NCBI RefSeq assembly: GCF_000472925.1 | Contig: NZ_AXAS01000057.1 | Location: 1 to 58,059 of the forward strand | Reading direction: 5' to 3' | Source of the DNA: Bradyrhizobium sp. Ec3.3 | Lineage (GTDB): Bacteria > Pseudomonadota > Alphaproteobacteria > Rhizobiales > Xanthobacteraceae | Length of the DNA: 58,059 nt | Shown: positions 26,430 through 34,413 of the stretch, piece by piece | How positions within the stretch are numbered: position 1 is the stretch's first letter | Layout of the letters: each line of letters opens with the position of its first letter | The notes under the pieces: generated by a model | The model's database searches: none | What the model was told of the DNA's origin: nothing | What the model saw: the letters and a program-made list of their open reading frames with translations, nothing else | Made by a program: the position numbers and the translations under genes

Positions 26430-27419
26430 CTACAAGAGCAGTCGACCGTCGAGCTGCTCTCGCTCCCATGCCCTCAGGAATTCACCCTCGCGGGCGACCC
26501 ACTTGGTCAGCTCGGTGCCCCATTCCCGCGTGCGGCTTGCGTACTCGCCCATCAGCCAGAAGTGCCTGACGATGACGAACGCATGCGCGGCCTCGAAATC
26601 GCTTTGCGTGATGGGACGAACGCTTCGATAGCCATCGACGAAGGCGTGCCACACAGCGTGAAGCTTGCGGCCAAAGGACACCTTTGCCCACAGGAAGACC
26701 GAGAGGTCGTAGGCAAGATAGCCCGGGCCGCCATCGTCGAAATCGAAGAATTCCGCTTCGCCCGCCTCGGTGATGAATGCATTGGAGCCGTGGCAGTCGC
26801 CGTGACAATGGGTCCAGGTCAATTCGTTATGGGCTTCGATCCGCTCAGTGGTTCGTGTCGCGATGGCCTCGAGATCGGCGGCTTCGGCGCTCGCGTCCTC
26901 CAAGAGTCCGCTCTTGCGGATTCTCGCAAGCGGCCGGCGCAACAAATGATCGAGATCGAGTCTGTAAAGTGGCGCAGGCGCGCTGTAGGAGTCCGCGGCG
27001 TTGTGCAGCTTGGCCAGTGTCACGCCGTTGGCGCGCGCATCGGCAAGGGATGTTGCTTCAGGCGCGCGCCCCTGGAGTTCATGGAAGAGCACGCCTTCGC
27101 GCTGGCCCTCGCGCGCTTGTGCCCGAACGAAGAGAGCGCCATCAGGTGTTCGGACGGCCGCAGCGACCGGCACGCCGGATCGGGCGAGGTGAGCCAGGAA
27201 ATCCGTTTCCGTCCCCACGTCGGCAGCCCCGCGTGCGCGATGATGCGACAAGCGGAAGATGTAGCGCTCGTCGCTGGCCGTAACGATGCGGTAGGTGTCG
27301 TTGAAGCCGCGCCTGACCATGCGGCACTGAAGGGGCGCTGCCAGCGCATAGCGCTCGGCGAGGAAGCGCGCGACCGCCTCCGCTGGAGATATCGTGTAGA
27401 TGGGTTCGAAATCGACCAA
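26430..27419 (-). CDS. APH-family phosphotransferase
   Basis: This 329-aa kinase-fold protein has the nucleotide-binding lobe (RRGFNDTYRIV...RYIFRLS). The Brenner catalytic motif is HCHGDCHGSNAF with the catalytic Asp, and EFFDFDDGGPGYLAYDL provides the metal-binding Asp. Members include aminoglycoside, choline and homoserine kinases and the SrkA stress kinase. Nothing here suggests antibiotic resistance. The only start before the conserved region is TTG at 27417-27419; the next ATG would remove the first 33 residues. Confidence 0.78.
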   Translation of the reverse strand: MVDFEPIYTISPAEAVARFLAERYALAAPLQCRMVRRGFNDTYRIVTASDERYIFRLSHHRARGAADVGTETDFLAHLARSGVPVAAAVRTPDGALFVRAQAREGQREGVLFHELQGRAPEATSLADARANGVTLAKLHNAADSYSAPAPLYRLDLDHLLRRPLARIRKSGLLEDASAEAADLEAIATRTTERIEAHNELTWTHCHGDCHGSNAFITEAGEAEFFDFDDGGPGYLAYDLSVFLWAKVSFGRKLHAVWHAFVDGYRSVRPITQSDFEAAHAFVIVRHFWLMGEYASRTREWGTELTKWVAREGEFLRAWEREQLDGRLLL

Positions 27420-27840
27420 GACTGAAGCTCAAGCGGGGACCGGCGGCGATCCTAATGCGGGCTCTTCAGCGAGGGAAGGCGGAGCCTCGAAAACAGCGAT
27501 GCCGCGCCGCGTTGGATGGAGCGCGGCATCTTTGTCGTAGTGTGAGCGACTGAGACGATTACTGCGCGTTCTGGCCGCGACCGTCGTCGTCATCGAAGAA
27601 GTCTTGATCGCCGCCCGGATCGACGCAGGCAAAGTTCGCTGCGTCGTTGGTCATGCCGCTGCCCTCGTAGGCCGGAATCTTCGGATAATCCGCAGATCAA
27701 AAAGTTCGCCAGTCGGGTAGGGCCAGGAACGGTGCCCAAGGCGCACACTCCGAGAGATGTAACCCAATGGGAAATTAACCGGCCGTTAACCAAATCCGCC
27801 GCATCGTTAACCATTCAATAACAAGGACGAGTCGGCAGCC
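27420..27840. other. Intergenic region upstream of min operon, with a 31-codon minus-strand ORF
   Basis: On the minus strand 27559-27654 reads a 31-residue acidic peptide, MTNDAANFACVDPGGDQ and on to FFDDDDGRGQNAQ. The same frame is protein-like for 14 codons further upstream (SADYPKIPAYEGSG) until a TGA. It could be a tiny gene or the tail of a lost one. The right part holds the CtrA-type box of the min operon. No terminator was seen for the phosphotransferase start side. Confidence 0.35.
27775..27789. promoter_or_regulatory. CtrA-type box upstream of minC
   Basis: TTAA (27775-27778), seven bases, TTAA (27786-27789) is an exact match to the alphaproteobacterial CtrA full site. A further half-site-like TTAACCAT follows at about 27807. 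The box is 52 bp upstream of the minC ATG. CtrA control of min genes has been reported in other alphaproteobacteria, so cell-cycle-timed expression is likely. Confidence 0.6.
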
Positions 27841-28536
27841 ATGGAGGCAGCAGCAGCAAGACCACAACGCCAATTGGTGCGCCTGCGCGGCCGATCCTAC
27901 GTCGCCTTCGTCTTCGTGCCGACGGTTCCGATCGTCGACTGGCTCCAGGAGATCGACGCCACGATCGCGCGCTCGCCGGGATTCTTTGCCGGTCGGCCGG
28001 TGGTGGTCGACCTGTCCTCGGTCGATCTCAGCCAGTCCGGCATCACGCATCTGCTCGGAAGCCTCCAGGAGCGCGGGATCCGCGTGCTCGGCCTCGAGGG
28101 GGTGGAGGAGGCGCGGCTCACGCCGAACATGCCGCCGTTGCTCTCGGGCGGACGGTCTTGCGGGCTCGAGCCGAGCGCGCCGAAGAAGGTCGAGGTCACG
28201 AAGCAGCCGAGCTCGCTGCTGCTCGAAACCCCCGTACGGTCGGGCCAGACCGTGATCTTCCCCGACGGTGACGTGACGATCCTTGGCTCGGTCGGCTCCG
28301 GGGCCGAGGTCGTCGCAGGCGGCTCCATCCACGTCTACGGCGCGCTGCGCGGGCGCGCCATGGCCGGCGTCAACGGCCACTCCTCCGCGCGTATCTATTG
28401 TCAGAAGATCGAGGCTGAACTGCTTGCAATTGATGGATTTTACCAGACTGCGGACGACATCGACGCCTCCTTGCGCGGCAAGCCGGCGCAGGCCTGGCTG
28501 CAGGGGAATACCATGCGAATTACAGCACTGAACTGA
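27841..28536 (+). CDS. minC: Septum site-determining protein MinC
   Basis: MinC blocks FtsZ polymerisation away from midcell. In this 231-aa protein the N-terminal domain (residues 10-110, RLRGRSYVAFVFVPTVPIVD) acts on FtsZ. A linker around 112-130 joins it to the C-terminal beta-helix. There FPDGDVTILGSVGSGAEVVAGG and SIHVYGALRGRAMAG are the glycine-rich turns that bind MinD and form copolymers. It is the first gene of minCDE, 21 bases before minD, under a CtrA-type box. Confidence 0.95.
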   Translation: MEAAAARPQRQLVRLRGRSYVAFVFVPTVPIVDWLQEIDATIARSPGFFAGRPVVVDLSSVDLSQSGITHLLGSLQERGIRVLGLEGVEEARLTPNMPPLLSGGRSCGLEPSAPKKVEVTKQPSSLLLETPVRSGQTVIFPDGDVTILGSVGSGAEVVAGGSIHVYGALRGRAMAGVNGHSSARIYCQKIEAELLAIDGFYQTADDIDASLRGKPAQAWLQGNTMRITALN

Positions 28537-28557
28537 CCAGCAAAGGAGAGATTTCAG

Positions 28558-29373
28558 ATGAGTAAGGTACTGGTCGTGACATCAGGCAAGGGCGGGGTCG
28601 GCAAGACCACGACGACCGCAGCCTTGGGGGCGGCGCTGGCGCAGCGCGGCGACAAGGTCGTGGTGGTCGATTTCGACGTTGGCTTGCGCAACCTTGACCT
28701 CGTGATGGGCGCCGAGCGGCGCGTGGTGTTCGACCTCATCAACGTGGTGCAGGGGGTTGCAAAGCTCCCGCAGGCCCTGATCCGCGACAAGCGGCTGGAG
28801 AACCTCTGGCTGCTGCCGGCATCGCAAACCCGCGACAAGGACGCGTTGACCGAGGAGGGCGTTCGCGCCGTCATCGCCGATCTGCGCAGCCGGTTCGACT
28901 GGGTGATCTGCGACAGCCCCGCCGGAATCGAGCGCGGCGCATCCATGGCGATGCGCTTTGCCGATGAGGCCGTGATCGTCACAAACCCGGAGGTCTCCTC
29001 GGTGCGCGACTCCGACCGCATCATCGGCATGCTCGACTCCAAGACGGTGCGGGCCGAGAAGGGCGAGCGCGTCGAAAAGCACGTCCTGATCACGCGCTAC
29101 GATTCTTCGCGTGCATCGCGCGGCGAGATGCTGAACATCGACGACATCCTCGAGATACTCGCAACGCCGCTGCTCGGCATCATCCCGGAGAGCCAGGACG
29201 TGCTGAAGGCCTCCAACGTCGGTACGCCCGTGACGCTGTCCAATGCGGACGGCGCGCCAGCGCGGGCCTACATGGACGCGGCGAAGCGGTTGTGCGGCGA
29301 AAGCATTCGGATGACAGTGCCTGCCGAGAAAAAAGGCTTCATGGATCGCCTCCTGCGACGGAGGGCAGCATGA
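28558..29373 (+). CDS. minD: Septum site-determining ATPase MinD
   Basis: This 271-aa deviant Walker A ATPase has KGGVGKTT (residues about 10-17), a second ATP-site block VVDFDVGLRNLDLVMG, and CDSPAGIERG as Walker B/switch 2. The C-terminal amphipathic helix (EKKGFMDRLLRRRAA) inserts in the membrane in the ATP-bound dimer. It recruits MinC and is cycled by MinE. GGAGAGATTTCAG upstream is a good ribosome-binding site. The minE start overlaps its stop. Confidence 0.97.
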   Translation: MSKVLVVTSGKGGVGKTTTTAALGAALAQRGDKVVVVDFDVGLRNLDLVMGAERRVVFDLINVVQGVAKLPQALIRDKRLENLWLLPASQTRDKDALTEEGVRAVIADLRSRFDWVICDSPAGIERGASMAMRFADEAVIVTNPEVSSVRDSDRIIGMLDSKTVRAEKGERVEKHVLITRYDSSRASRGEMLNIDDILEILATPLLGIIPESQDVLKASNVGTPVTLSNADGAPARAYMDAAKRLCGESIRMTVPAEKKGFMDRLLRRRAA

Positions 29374-29651
29374 GCATGGGTCTGCTCCGGCTTCTCCGCG
29401 GCAACAAGGCCACCGCTCCGGTCGCGCGCGAGCGGTTGCAGATCCTGCTTGCGCATGAACGCGGGCTGCGCGGCCAGCCCGATCTGCTGAGCGTGCTGCG
29501 TGAGGAAATCCTCGCCGTCGTCTCGAAACACGTCAAGCTCGACCCGACCAAGGTGATCGTGCGGCTGGAGCGCGGGGACGAAGTCTCGACGCTCGAGGTC
29601 GACATCGAGGTGCCCAACGATGTCGAGCGCAAGCGGGTGGCGGTCGGGTAG
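29370..29651 (+). CDS. minE: MinE topological specificity factor
   Basis: This 93-aa protein is read from the ATG at 29370, which overlaps the minD TGA as ATGA. The N-terminal helix GLLRLLRGN is the membrane-targeting/anti-MinCD segment. ARERLQILLAHERG is the MinD-contact helix, and LREEILAVVSKHVKLDP followed by the beta strand VIVRLERGDEVSTLEVDIEVP forms the dimer domain. It stimulates MinD ATPase to drive pole-to-pole oscillation. Confidence 0.96.
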   Translation: MSMGLLRLLRGNKATAPVARERLQILLAHERGLRGQPDLLSVLREEILAVVSKHVKLDPTKVIVRLERGDEVSTLEVDIEVPNDVERKRVAVG

Positions 29652-29686
29652 GGGCCCGGCGGAGTCGTCTAACTTGGGGTGGATGA

Positions 29687-29722
29687 AAAGGCAGTCCGCT
29701 GGCGACAGCGGGCTGCCTTTGT
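29687..29722 (+). terminator. Rho-independent terminator of minCDE
   Basis: AAAGGCAGTCCGCT pairs with AGCGGGCTGCCTTT (one wobble) around a short loop, followed by TTTGTTG. It is about 35 bases after the minE stop. Confidence 0.8.
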
Positions 29723-29866
29723 TGCGTTCGCAAGGCCGAGCCCTTCAAATTCCCGGGCCTGCCGACGTGATGTGACGCGCGGGAACCCGGCTTACGCTCG
29801 GCCGTTTGTTAGAGGTCGTGGCGGCGTCTATGCCGCGGCTGCGATGCGTCAACCGGGAGAGCGCCC

Positions 29867-30052
29867 ATGATGTCCGAGGTCCAGGTCCATACCATCGCGC
29901 GTCAGATGCTCGAGAAGCACGGCTTTGCTGCGATTGCTCAGGCCGCCCAGCAGGCGCAGGCCTGCGAGAGCCGCGGCGAGGCCGAGGAGGCGAAGGAGTG
30001 GCGCCACATCGAGGACGCCATGAAGATCATGAAAGGCCCGCACCATAGCTGA
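29867..30052 (+). CDS. Small conserved hypothetical protein (61 aa)
   Basis: The ATG at 29867 follows GGGAGAGCGCCC, a strong ribosome-binding site. The protein is helical with MMSEVQVHTIARQMLEKHG, an Ala/Gln-rich helix and EEAKEWRHIEDAMKIMKGP. No membrane segment or known domain is present. It resembles short helical orphans widespread in Bradyrhizobium. It is followed by a hairpin and T-run. Confidence 0.65.
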   Translation: MMSEVQVHTIARQMLEKHGFAAIAQAAQQAQACESRGEAEEAKEWRHIEDAMKIMKGPHHS

Positions 30053-30068
30053 GCTGACGCGGCGGTCG

Positions 30069-30153
30069 CCTCAAGCGCTCATCGCGCTTTAGTTTTTTTG
30101 TTTGAGCATGATCTTTTCGGAAAACCGTTTCACACTTTTCCGGATCATGCTCT
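30069..30153. repeat. Interspersed composite palindromic repeat, copy 2
   Basis: The left part is a hairpin (AAGCGC-TCATC-GCGCTT, 30073-30088) followed by TAGTTTTTTT, which would terminate the upstream small gene. The right part, GAGCATGATC at 30104 to GGATCATGCTC at 30152, is a long imperfect palindrome. The whole is a second copy of 17349-17452. Its last bases supply the TAG stop of the next minus-strand gene. Confidence 0.8.
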
Positions 30154-30397
30154 AGTGCGCGTCCGGTTGAGTGCCCGGCGCCGGCGGCTTGTGCTGCGTC
30201 TGCGCCTGGTTGTTGCGCTCGCCGGTCTCCTTGCAGGGAAGCTGTGTCCACGAACCGTCCGGCGCCTGCTGATAGGCGCTGCACGTTGACGCTGCCGATT
30301 TGTCTTCAGCGGGCTGGTTATTGGAATTCCTGGCGAGCACGGGCGCGGTCAACGCGCCTGCGAGCACACCTGCAAGCAGAATGTGGGCAATCCGCAT
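30152..30397 (-). CDS. Small secreted protein (81 aa)
   Basis: It has a signal peptide MRIAHILLAGVLAGALTAPVLA followed by a short polar mature region with two cysteines (STCSAYQQAPDGSWTQLPC) and a Pro/Gln-rich tail. It probably forms one disulfide in the periplasm. Function unknown. GGAGACCCC upstream is a good ribosome-binding site. The stop codon lies in the repeat boundary. Confidence 0.65.
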   Translation of the reverse strand: MRIAHILLAGVLAGALTAPVLARNSNNQPAEDKSAASTCSAYQQAPDGSWTQLPCKETGERNNQAQTQHKPPAPGTQPDAH

Positions 30398-30506
30398 TTT
30401 GGGGTCTCCTTGACGAAGCCGCCTGCATGCTTGCGAGGATTGTGACGATTGTTGGCCAATGCCAGCGGTTCCATCGCGGCATGGCTAACGTTTGCGCACG
30501 AACGCC

Positions 30507-31628
30507 TCAGTGTCCCGCGGGCTCGATGGCGATGTCGTTGCGGCGGGCGCAGGCGCGCAGCCAGCCGATGATGCCGGGCTGCACCGAGAATCCGTAACTG
30601 TCCTCGACCATCTTGGCCCTGACAATAAGGCTCGAGTCCTTCTCGATCGCCGCCGCAAGCGCGGCGCCGTGCTGCGGGAAGATGCCGATCTCGTCGGGGC
30701 CCTGGACCTGCGCGGAGAAGTCGCCGAACGGCGCGTTGCCGACCTTCAGCGTCGCCTCGATGGCCTGGCCTTCCGGCAGGTTGAGCTTGGAATCCTTCAG
30801 CATCATGGTCAGGCCCTTCGCGCGGCTCACCATCAGGAAAGTTCCGAGGCGGCGCGATGGCGTGTCCGTGCCGCCGACATAGTGACGGCGGATGAGGCAG
30901 ATGATGATCGCGCCGTCGCGGTTGCGGAGCTCGGAGGCGTCCCAGCCCTCGATCTTCTGCTTGTCCTCGATTCCGGGCGGGCCGGCCGGCGTTGGCTGCA
31001 TCACGGCGATCTTCGGCGAGCGCGCCCGCGGCGCGGGCATCTCCGGCGTGTTGGGATCGGTCGGCCTGTCGATTGCGATATCGAAGATCTTGCTGCACTG
31101 CTTCAGCCACGCAAGCGCGTCCGCAGGCAGGTTGAGCGCGATCGCGCCGGAATCGACACCGGCGCCTTGCGAGCGCAGTGTCACGGCGTTGGCTTTGCCG
31201 AGCGCCGTGAGCGCGCCGTCGGTATCGCCGGGATGGAGCGCGAATACGGTGCCGACCGGGAAGCCGACCGCCGGAAAGCTGCGATTATCGATCACGATCT
31301 CGGCCTGGTCGTCCAGCACCTGCTCAGTGGGCATTCCGTCATCCATCATCGAGATCACAAAGCCCGAGCCGCGGCTGATGTTTAGCACGAAGCGGGTATC
31401 GACCTTGCCGCCCGCCTCGGTGCGCTGCCTCGGCGCGACCAGCACGCATTGCCTCACCTTGCCGTCCGGTCCGACCTGGGGCACGGCGCTCCAGACGCCT
31501 TGCGGAAAGCGCACCTGCTGCCCCGCAACGGGTTTGTCCGCCGTCGCGGCGCAGGCGGGCAATGTTGCGGCGATGAGCGCCGCAAGCGCCGCCGTCCAGC
31601 GCTTCCAATGCGTATGTCCCCGAGGCAT
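30507..31628 (-). CDS. Secreted protein with two tandem IalB-type domains
   Basis: This 373-aa exported protein has a signal peptide (WTAALAALIAATLPACA). Two homologous domains of roughly 150 residues follow. Both share a cysteine (RQCVLVAPRQR / IIICLIRRHY), a strand-rich core (GSGFVISMMDDGMP / AKGLTMMLKDSKLN) and a closing LAWLKQCSKIFDIAI / IGWLRACARRNDIAI. That is the invasion-associated locus B layout, normally present once in about 170 residues. IalB proteins are outer-envelope proteins of unclear function in rhizobia. A Pro-rich linker (PNTPEMPAPRARSPK) joins the two. Confidence 0.75.
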   Translation of the reverse strand: MPRGHTHWKRWTAALAALIAATLPACAATADKPVAGQQVRFPQGVWSAVPQVGPDGKVRQCVLVAPRQRTEAGGKVDTRFVLNISRGSGFVISMMDDGMPTEQVLDDQAEIVIDNRSFPAVGFPVGTVFALHPGDTDGALTALGKANAVTLRSQGAGVDSGAIALNLPADALAWLKQCSKIFDIAIDRPTDPNTPEMPAPRARSPKIAVMQPTPAGPPGIEDKQKIEGWDASELRNRDGAIIICLIRRHYVGGTDTPSRRLGTFLMVSRAKGLTMMLKDSKLNLPEGQAIEATLKVGNAPFGDFSAQVQGPDEIGIFPQHGAALAAAIEKDSSLIVRAKMVEDSYGFSVQPGIIGWLRACARRNDIAIEPAGH

Positions 31629-31718
31629 GGCCCCTCTCGCGTTTTCCTGAGCTTGAGGGGTTGGACGCGAAGGAGGGAGCTGAGGTTCACCGGGGGCGCA
31701 GGATGGGCTGCGGGACCG

Positions 31719-32096
31719 TCATTTGGCGTGAATGAGCCCGGCGAGGTTGGTCTTCTGGGCTTCGCACCAGCCGCTCATCCCGAGCCGACGCTGGTCGAGA
31801 TCGGTCGATTGGGTTGCGACCGCAACCTCGGCCATCAGGTCATCGTCCTGCTTCTCGCCCATCTTGCCGCCGGTGTGCATAAAGGCGATGGCCTTGCGCA
31901 CTTTTTCGGTCGTGCCGTCGGGCAGTTGCATGTCCTGCGCTCGCTTCACCAGGTCCTGGTAGACGAGATCGGTGCCCGGGCATTCGACCTTGGCGGCGAA
32001 GGCCTGCAGGACCATCGTCACATAAACCGACCGCGGCGTGGCCTGGGCGGGTGCAGCAATCAGCATCAAGCCCGCGATCAACCAACCATAGCGCAT
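31719..32096 (-). CDS. Secreted Cys-containing protein, Rap1a/Tai-like
   Basis: This is a 125-aa protein from ATG 32094-32096 with GGGAGGACATTGGA as ribosome-binding site. After a signal peptide (MRYGWLIAGLMLIAAPAQA) the mature part is helical with two widely spaced cysteines (KVECPGTDL and MSGWCEAQK). This shape resembles Rap1a/Tai periplasmic proteins, but the match is loose and no effector neighbour is present. Treat the function as unknown. Confidence 0.65.
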   Translation of the reverse strand: MRYGWLIAGLMLIAAPAQATPRSVYVTMVLQAFAAKVECPGTDLVYQDLVKRAQDMQLPDGTTEKVRKAIAFMHTGGKMGEKQDDDLMAEVAVATQSTDLDQRRLGMSGWCEAQKTNLAGLIHAK

Positions 32097-32261
32097 TCCA
32101 ATGTCCTCCCGTTTTTTTGGGAGGCTAGCGTCCGGCGTCCCGCTGCGCAATGGGGGTGGAAGATCGCGCGCGCTGGTGCGGGCCGTCAGGTCAGGACGCC
32201 ACACACGAGGAATGCCGCCCCGTCGTGCGATAGCAAATTCGGGATGGCGGTGCGTGACGAG

Positions 32262-32498
32262 TTAACCGGACCGTTGCCAGCTCGGAACGGGATCGAGCGG
32301 CGTCCGATAGACCTCGTTGTGATCGCGGTCGGTGACGCGCACGGCGCAGCCCCTGTGCTGAAGATCAGGATTCACCTGCGACAACTCGTTGGCCAGTTGT
32401 TCAGCGCGATCGGAGGCGACCTCGAGGTCTTCGAGGATAATGCCGCCCTGGTTCTTGAACTCTTCACCAACGACGAGATCGAAAGAGTAGTAAGGCAT
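32262..32498 (-). CDS. DUF6894-type small protein
   Basis: This 78-aa protein has the N-terminal MPYYSFDLVVGEEF, then ILEDLEVASDRAEQLANEL and a terminal VRVTDRDHNEVYRTPLDPV. It is the common rhizobial short family with a Y-x-F/H-L start and a D-x-x-G/N-x-E-x-x-R/Y end. Cytoplasmic, function unknown. It may be controlled by the CtrA-type box about 160 bp upstream. Confidence 0.75.
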   Translation of the reverse strand: MPYYSFDLVVGEEFKNQGGIILEDLEVASDRAEQLANELSQVNPDLQHRGCAVRVTDRDHNEVYRTPLDPVPSWQRSG

Positions 32499-32841
32499 CT
32501 GAGGTCCCCAAGTCTTGGCTACTCAAGTCCTGAATTCTCAAGCTCTGCGACAAGTCTCACATCGAAGATGATACCACTGAGTCGACATCTTCCGAACGAA
32601 GCGTCCGCGTAATCTCTGTGCGTATGACGCAAAAATCATGTGCAGCGCGCGAGGTCATTAAGATTTTATTAAGTATGCGCGCGTCATGCTCGCGGCATGA
32701 AATTGCAGCAGAACCGGGCTCCGGGAACCGGCAGTTGCAAGAGAAGGCCGGCGGCATAGATCCCGACGGCCTTTTCTCTTTCCGTGCACAAGCACAAATC
32801 CCCGCTACCGTAGTCGCCCGGACTCAATGTCTCACGACGAC
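32499..32841. promoter_or_regulatory. Intergenic region with CtrA-type box and terminator
   Basis: TTAA (32658-32661), seven bases, TTAA (32669-32672) is an exact CtrA-type full site. About 70 bases further on the plus strand are a GC hairpin (ACCGGGCTCCGGGAACCGG region) and, at 32742-32777, a stem (AGAAGGCCG/CGGCCTTTTCT) running into TTTTCTCTTT. No protein frame fills the space. A small RNA from roughly 32685 to 32778 on the plus strand is possible. Confidence 0.4.
32742..32777 (+). terminator. Intrinsic terminator
   Basis: AGAAGGCCG pairs with CGGCCTTTTCT across a loop containing GGCATAGATCCC, followed by a pyrimidine-rich tail. No annotated plus-strand gene precedes it, which suggests a short non-coding transcript. 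Confidence 0.55.
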
Positions 32842-33132
32842 TCAGACAGCGTCACCTCTGCTTCGCGTGAGCCAGCGCACGAGCGAGACGAGCGCGTAGA
32901 TCATAATCGCAAGCGGTGCGAACAGCACCAGCATGCCGAACAGCGTCATGACGTTGGCGACGAAGTTGTCCGCGGCCTGCGGCCCTGCGATCGCTGAAAT
33001 GATCCAGCTTGCCAGTCCGATCAGCGCAAACAGTCCGACGATCGCGAACAGAATGACCAGCGGGGTTGCCGCCAGCGATAGATTCGAAATGAAGCGTCTG
33101 ATCGTCAGCATGGTGGTCAGCCCGAGGCGCAT
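32842..33132 (-). CDS. Small inner-membrane protein (96 aa)
   Basis: Two hydrophobic segments (SLAATPLVILFAIVGLFALI with WIISAI; and VMTLFGMLVLFAPLAIMIYA) flank a short loop. The ends are basic. The family is not recognised; it resembles small two-pass proteins of the DUF4282 size. It lies downstream of the Pro-rich coiled-coil protein on the same strand. Confidence 0.65.
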   Translation of the reverse strand: MRLGLTTMLTIRRFISNLSLAATPLVILFAIVGLFALIGLASWIISAIAGPQAADNFVANVMTLFGMLVLFAPLAIMIYALVSLVRWLTRSRGDAV

Positions 33133-33203
33133 GTCCGGTCGGTGAGCGAACCGGTCCTCTGCCTTGGTCTCGCTGTGCCGCCGAAGGGTTCACGAGCCTG
33201 AGA

Positions 33204-34148
33204 CTAGTGCACCGGCATCGGCGGGCGCACCACAGGTCCGTCGTCATCAGCGAGCTGCGAAGCGGAAGCAGGCGGTGGCGGCGGCGGAACGGCAGCAGCT
33301 TGCGGCGGAGGTGCGATCGGCGCCGGCGCGTAAGTCGGTGCATAGGCCGGGGCGGCGGCCACGGGCCTGGGTTTGCGCACAGGCGGCGCGGGCGGCCGCG
33401 GCGGCAGAGCAGAGAGCTTCGCGCGTGGATCGGCAATCCTGGCCTCAGCCGGTCTCGGCGGTGCGGAGGCCTTCGCGATCTCGCGTGCCATCTGCTCCTG
33501 GCTTGCTTTCAGTTCGGCGATGTTGGCCTTGAGCTGCTCGATCTGCTGCGTCATCGCGGCGAGATCGCGCGTCATCGACTGGAGCGACTGCGGCGCGTCG
33601 GACGCGGTCGCCGGTGCGCTCGTGTTGCTGTTGTCCTGCGCCTGAACCGGAGTTGCCGGTTGCTCGGCGGGTTGATCAGCCGTGGTGGCTTGCTGCTCGG
33701 TTGACGCAGGCTGCTCCGTCACCGGCGGCGTTGCCTGCGACGGCGAAGCGACCAGGGCCGGCATCCATGCAGCGACCATCGCTTTCGCGGTATCACCGTG
33801 AGTCTGCCAGGCGACGGTGGCGGCGGCGCTGCCTGCGGCGAACAGCAGGGTGACGAACGCGCCCCTGAGCCATCTGCCGACCGACGAGCGCTTGCGTCTG
33901 ATGTCGCCGGCCGCTGCGCGAACTGCGGTGTCGACCGACGGCGCCGCAGCGGGAGCCTCCGTCACCAGATTGATCTTCGGCTCCGGACGTAGTGCGCTGT
34001 CAGGCACGAGCGTGGGCGCGGCCTTGTCCGGGCGCGAGGCGAGGACGATCTCGGGTGCAATATCGAGCGCGTCGTGCGGATCGTTATCCTTCGCCGTGTC
34101 CTTGACGATTTCATCGACGATTTGCTTGCTGTTCAGCGTCGCGAGCAT
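33204..34148 (-). CDS. Pro-rich coiled-coil membrane protein (paralogue of the 50863-51870 gene)
   Basis: This 314-aa protein has an acidic cytoplasmic N-terminus (1-90) and one membrane segment around 93-112 (LRGAFVTLLFAAGSAAATVA). A Pro/Gln/Thr-rich stretch follows, then a coiled coil (SLQSMTRDLAAMTQQIEQLK and on to about 225) and a Pro-rich tail. No enzyme domain is visible. The gene at 50863-51870 repeats the same order with similar coiled-coil words (ITQSLANINDKLEQLK), so the two are diverged paralogues. A structural or polar/envelope scaffold role is plausible. Confidence 0.7.
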   Translation of the reverse strand: MLATLNSKQIVDEIVKDTAKDNDPHDALDIAPEIVLASRPDKAAPTLVPDSALRPEPKINLVTEAPAAAPSVDTAVRAAAGDIRRKRSSVGRWLRGAFVTLLFAAGSAAATVAWQTHGDTAKAMVAAWMPALVASPSQATPPVTEQPASTEQQATTADQPAEQPATPVQAQDNSNTSAPATASDAPQSLQSMTRDLAAMTQQIEQLKANIAELKASQEQMAREIAKASAPPRPAEARIADPRAKLSALPPRPPAPPVRKPRPVAAAPAYAPTYAPAPIAPPPQAAAVPPPPPPASASQLADDDGPVVRPPMPVH

Positions 34149-34413
34149 CGAGGCTCCTTAAACCTTGGTCGTCCGCATTTGCGCGAGCCGATTGAACGAG
34201 ATTAGTCGGTCCTCCGCCCCCAGTGCGCACGAGTCCAGCCGGGTTTGACGAAAGCAAGGCGCCGGGAAGGAGAGTGTGGGGCCGCCCCTTGCCGGACATG
34301 CCGGCGGAACCCTCGCTCCCGTACACTTGTCAATTTTCCCGCGGTGCTGCCATTTTTTCAGCACGATTTGGGCAGCAGATGTCTATGGTTGGGGGCGCAA
34401 CCTGGGGCAGGCT

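Noticed and set aside
31719..32096. Idea that this is a Tai/Rap1a immunity protein
   Set aside because: Only the general size, signal and two cysteines fit; no cognate toxin gene lies beside it.
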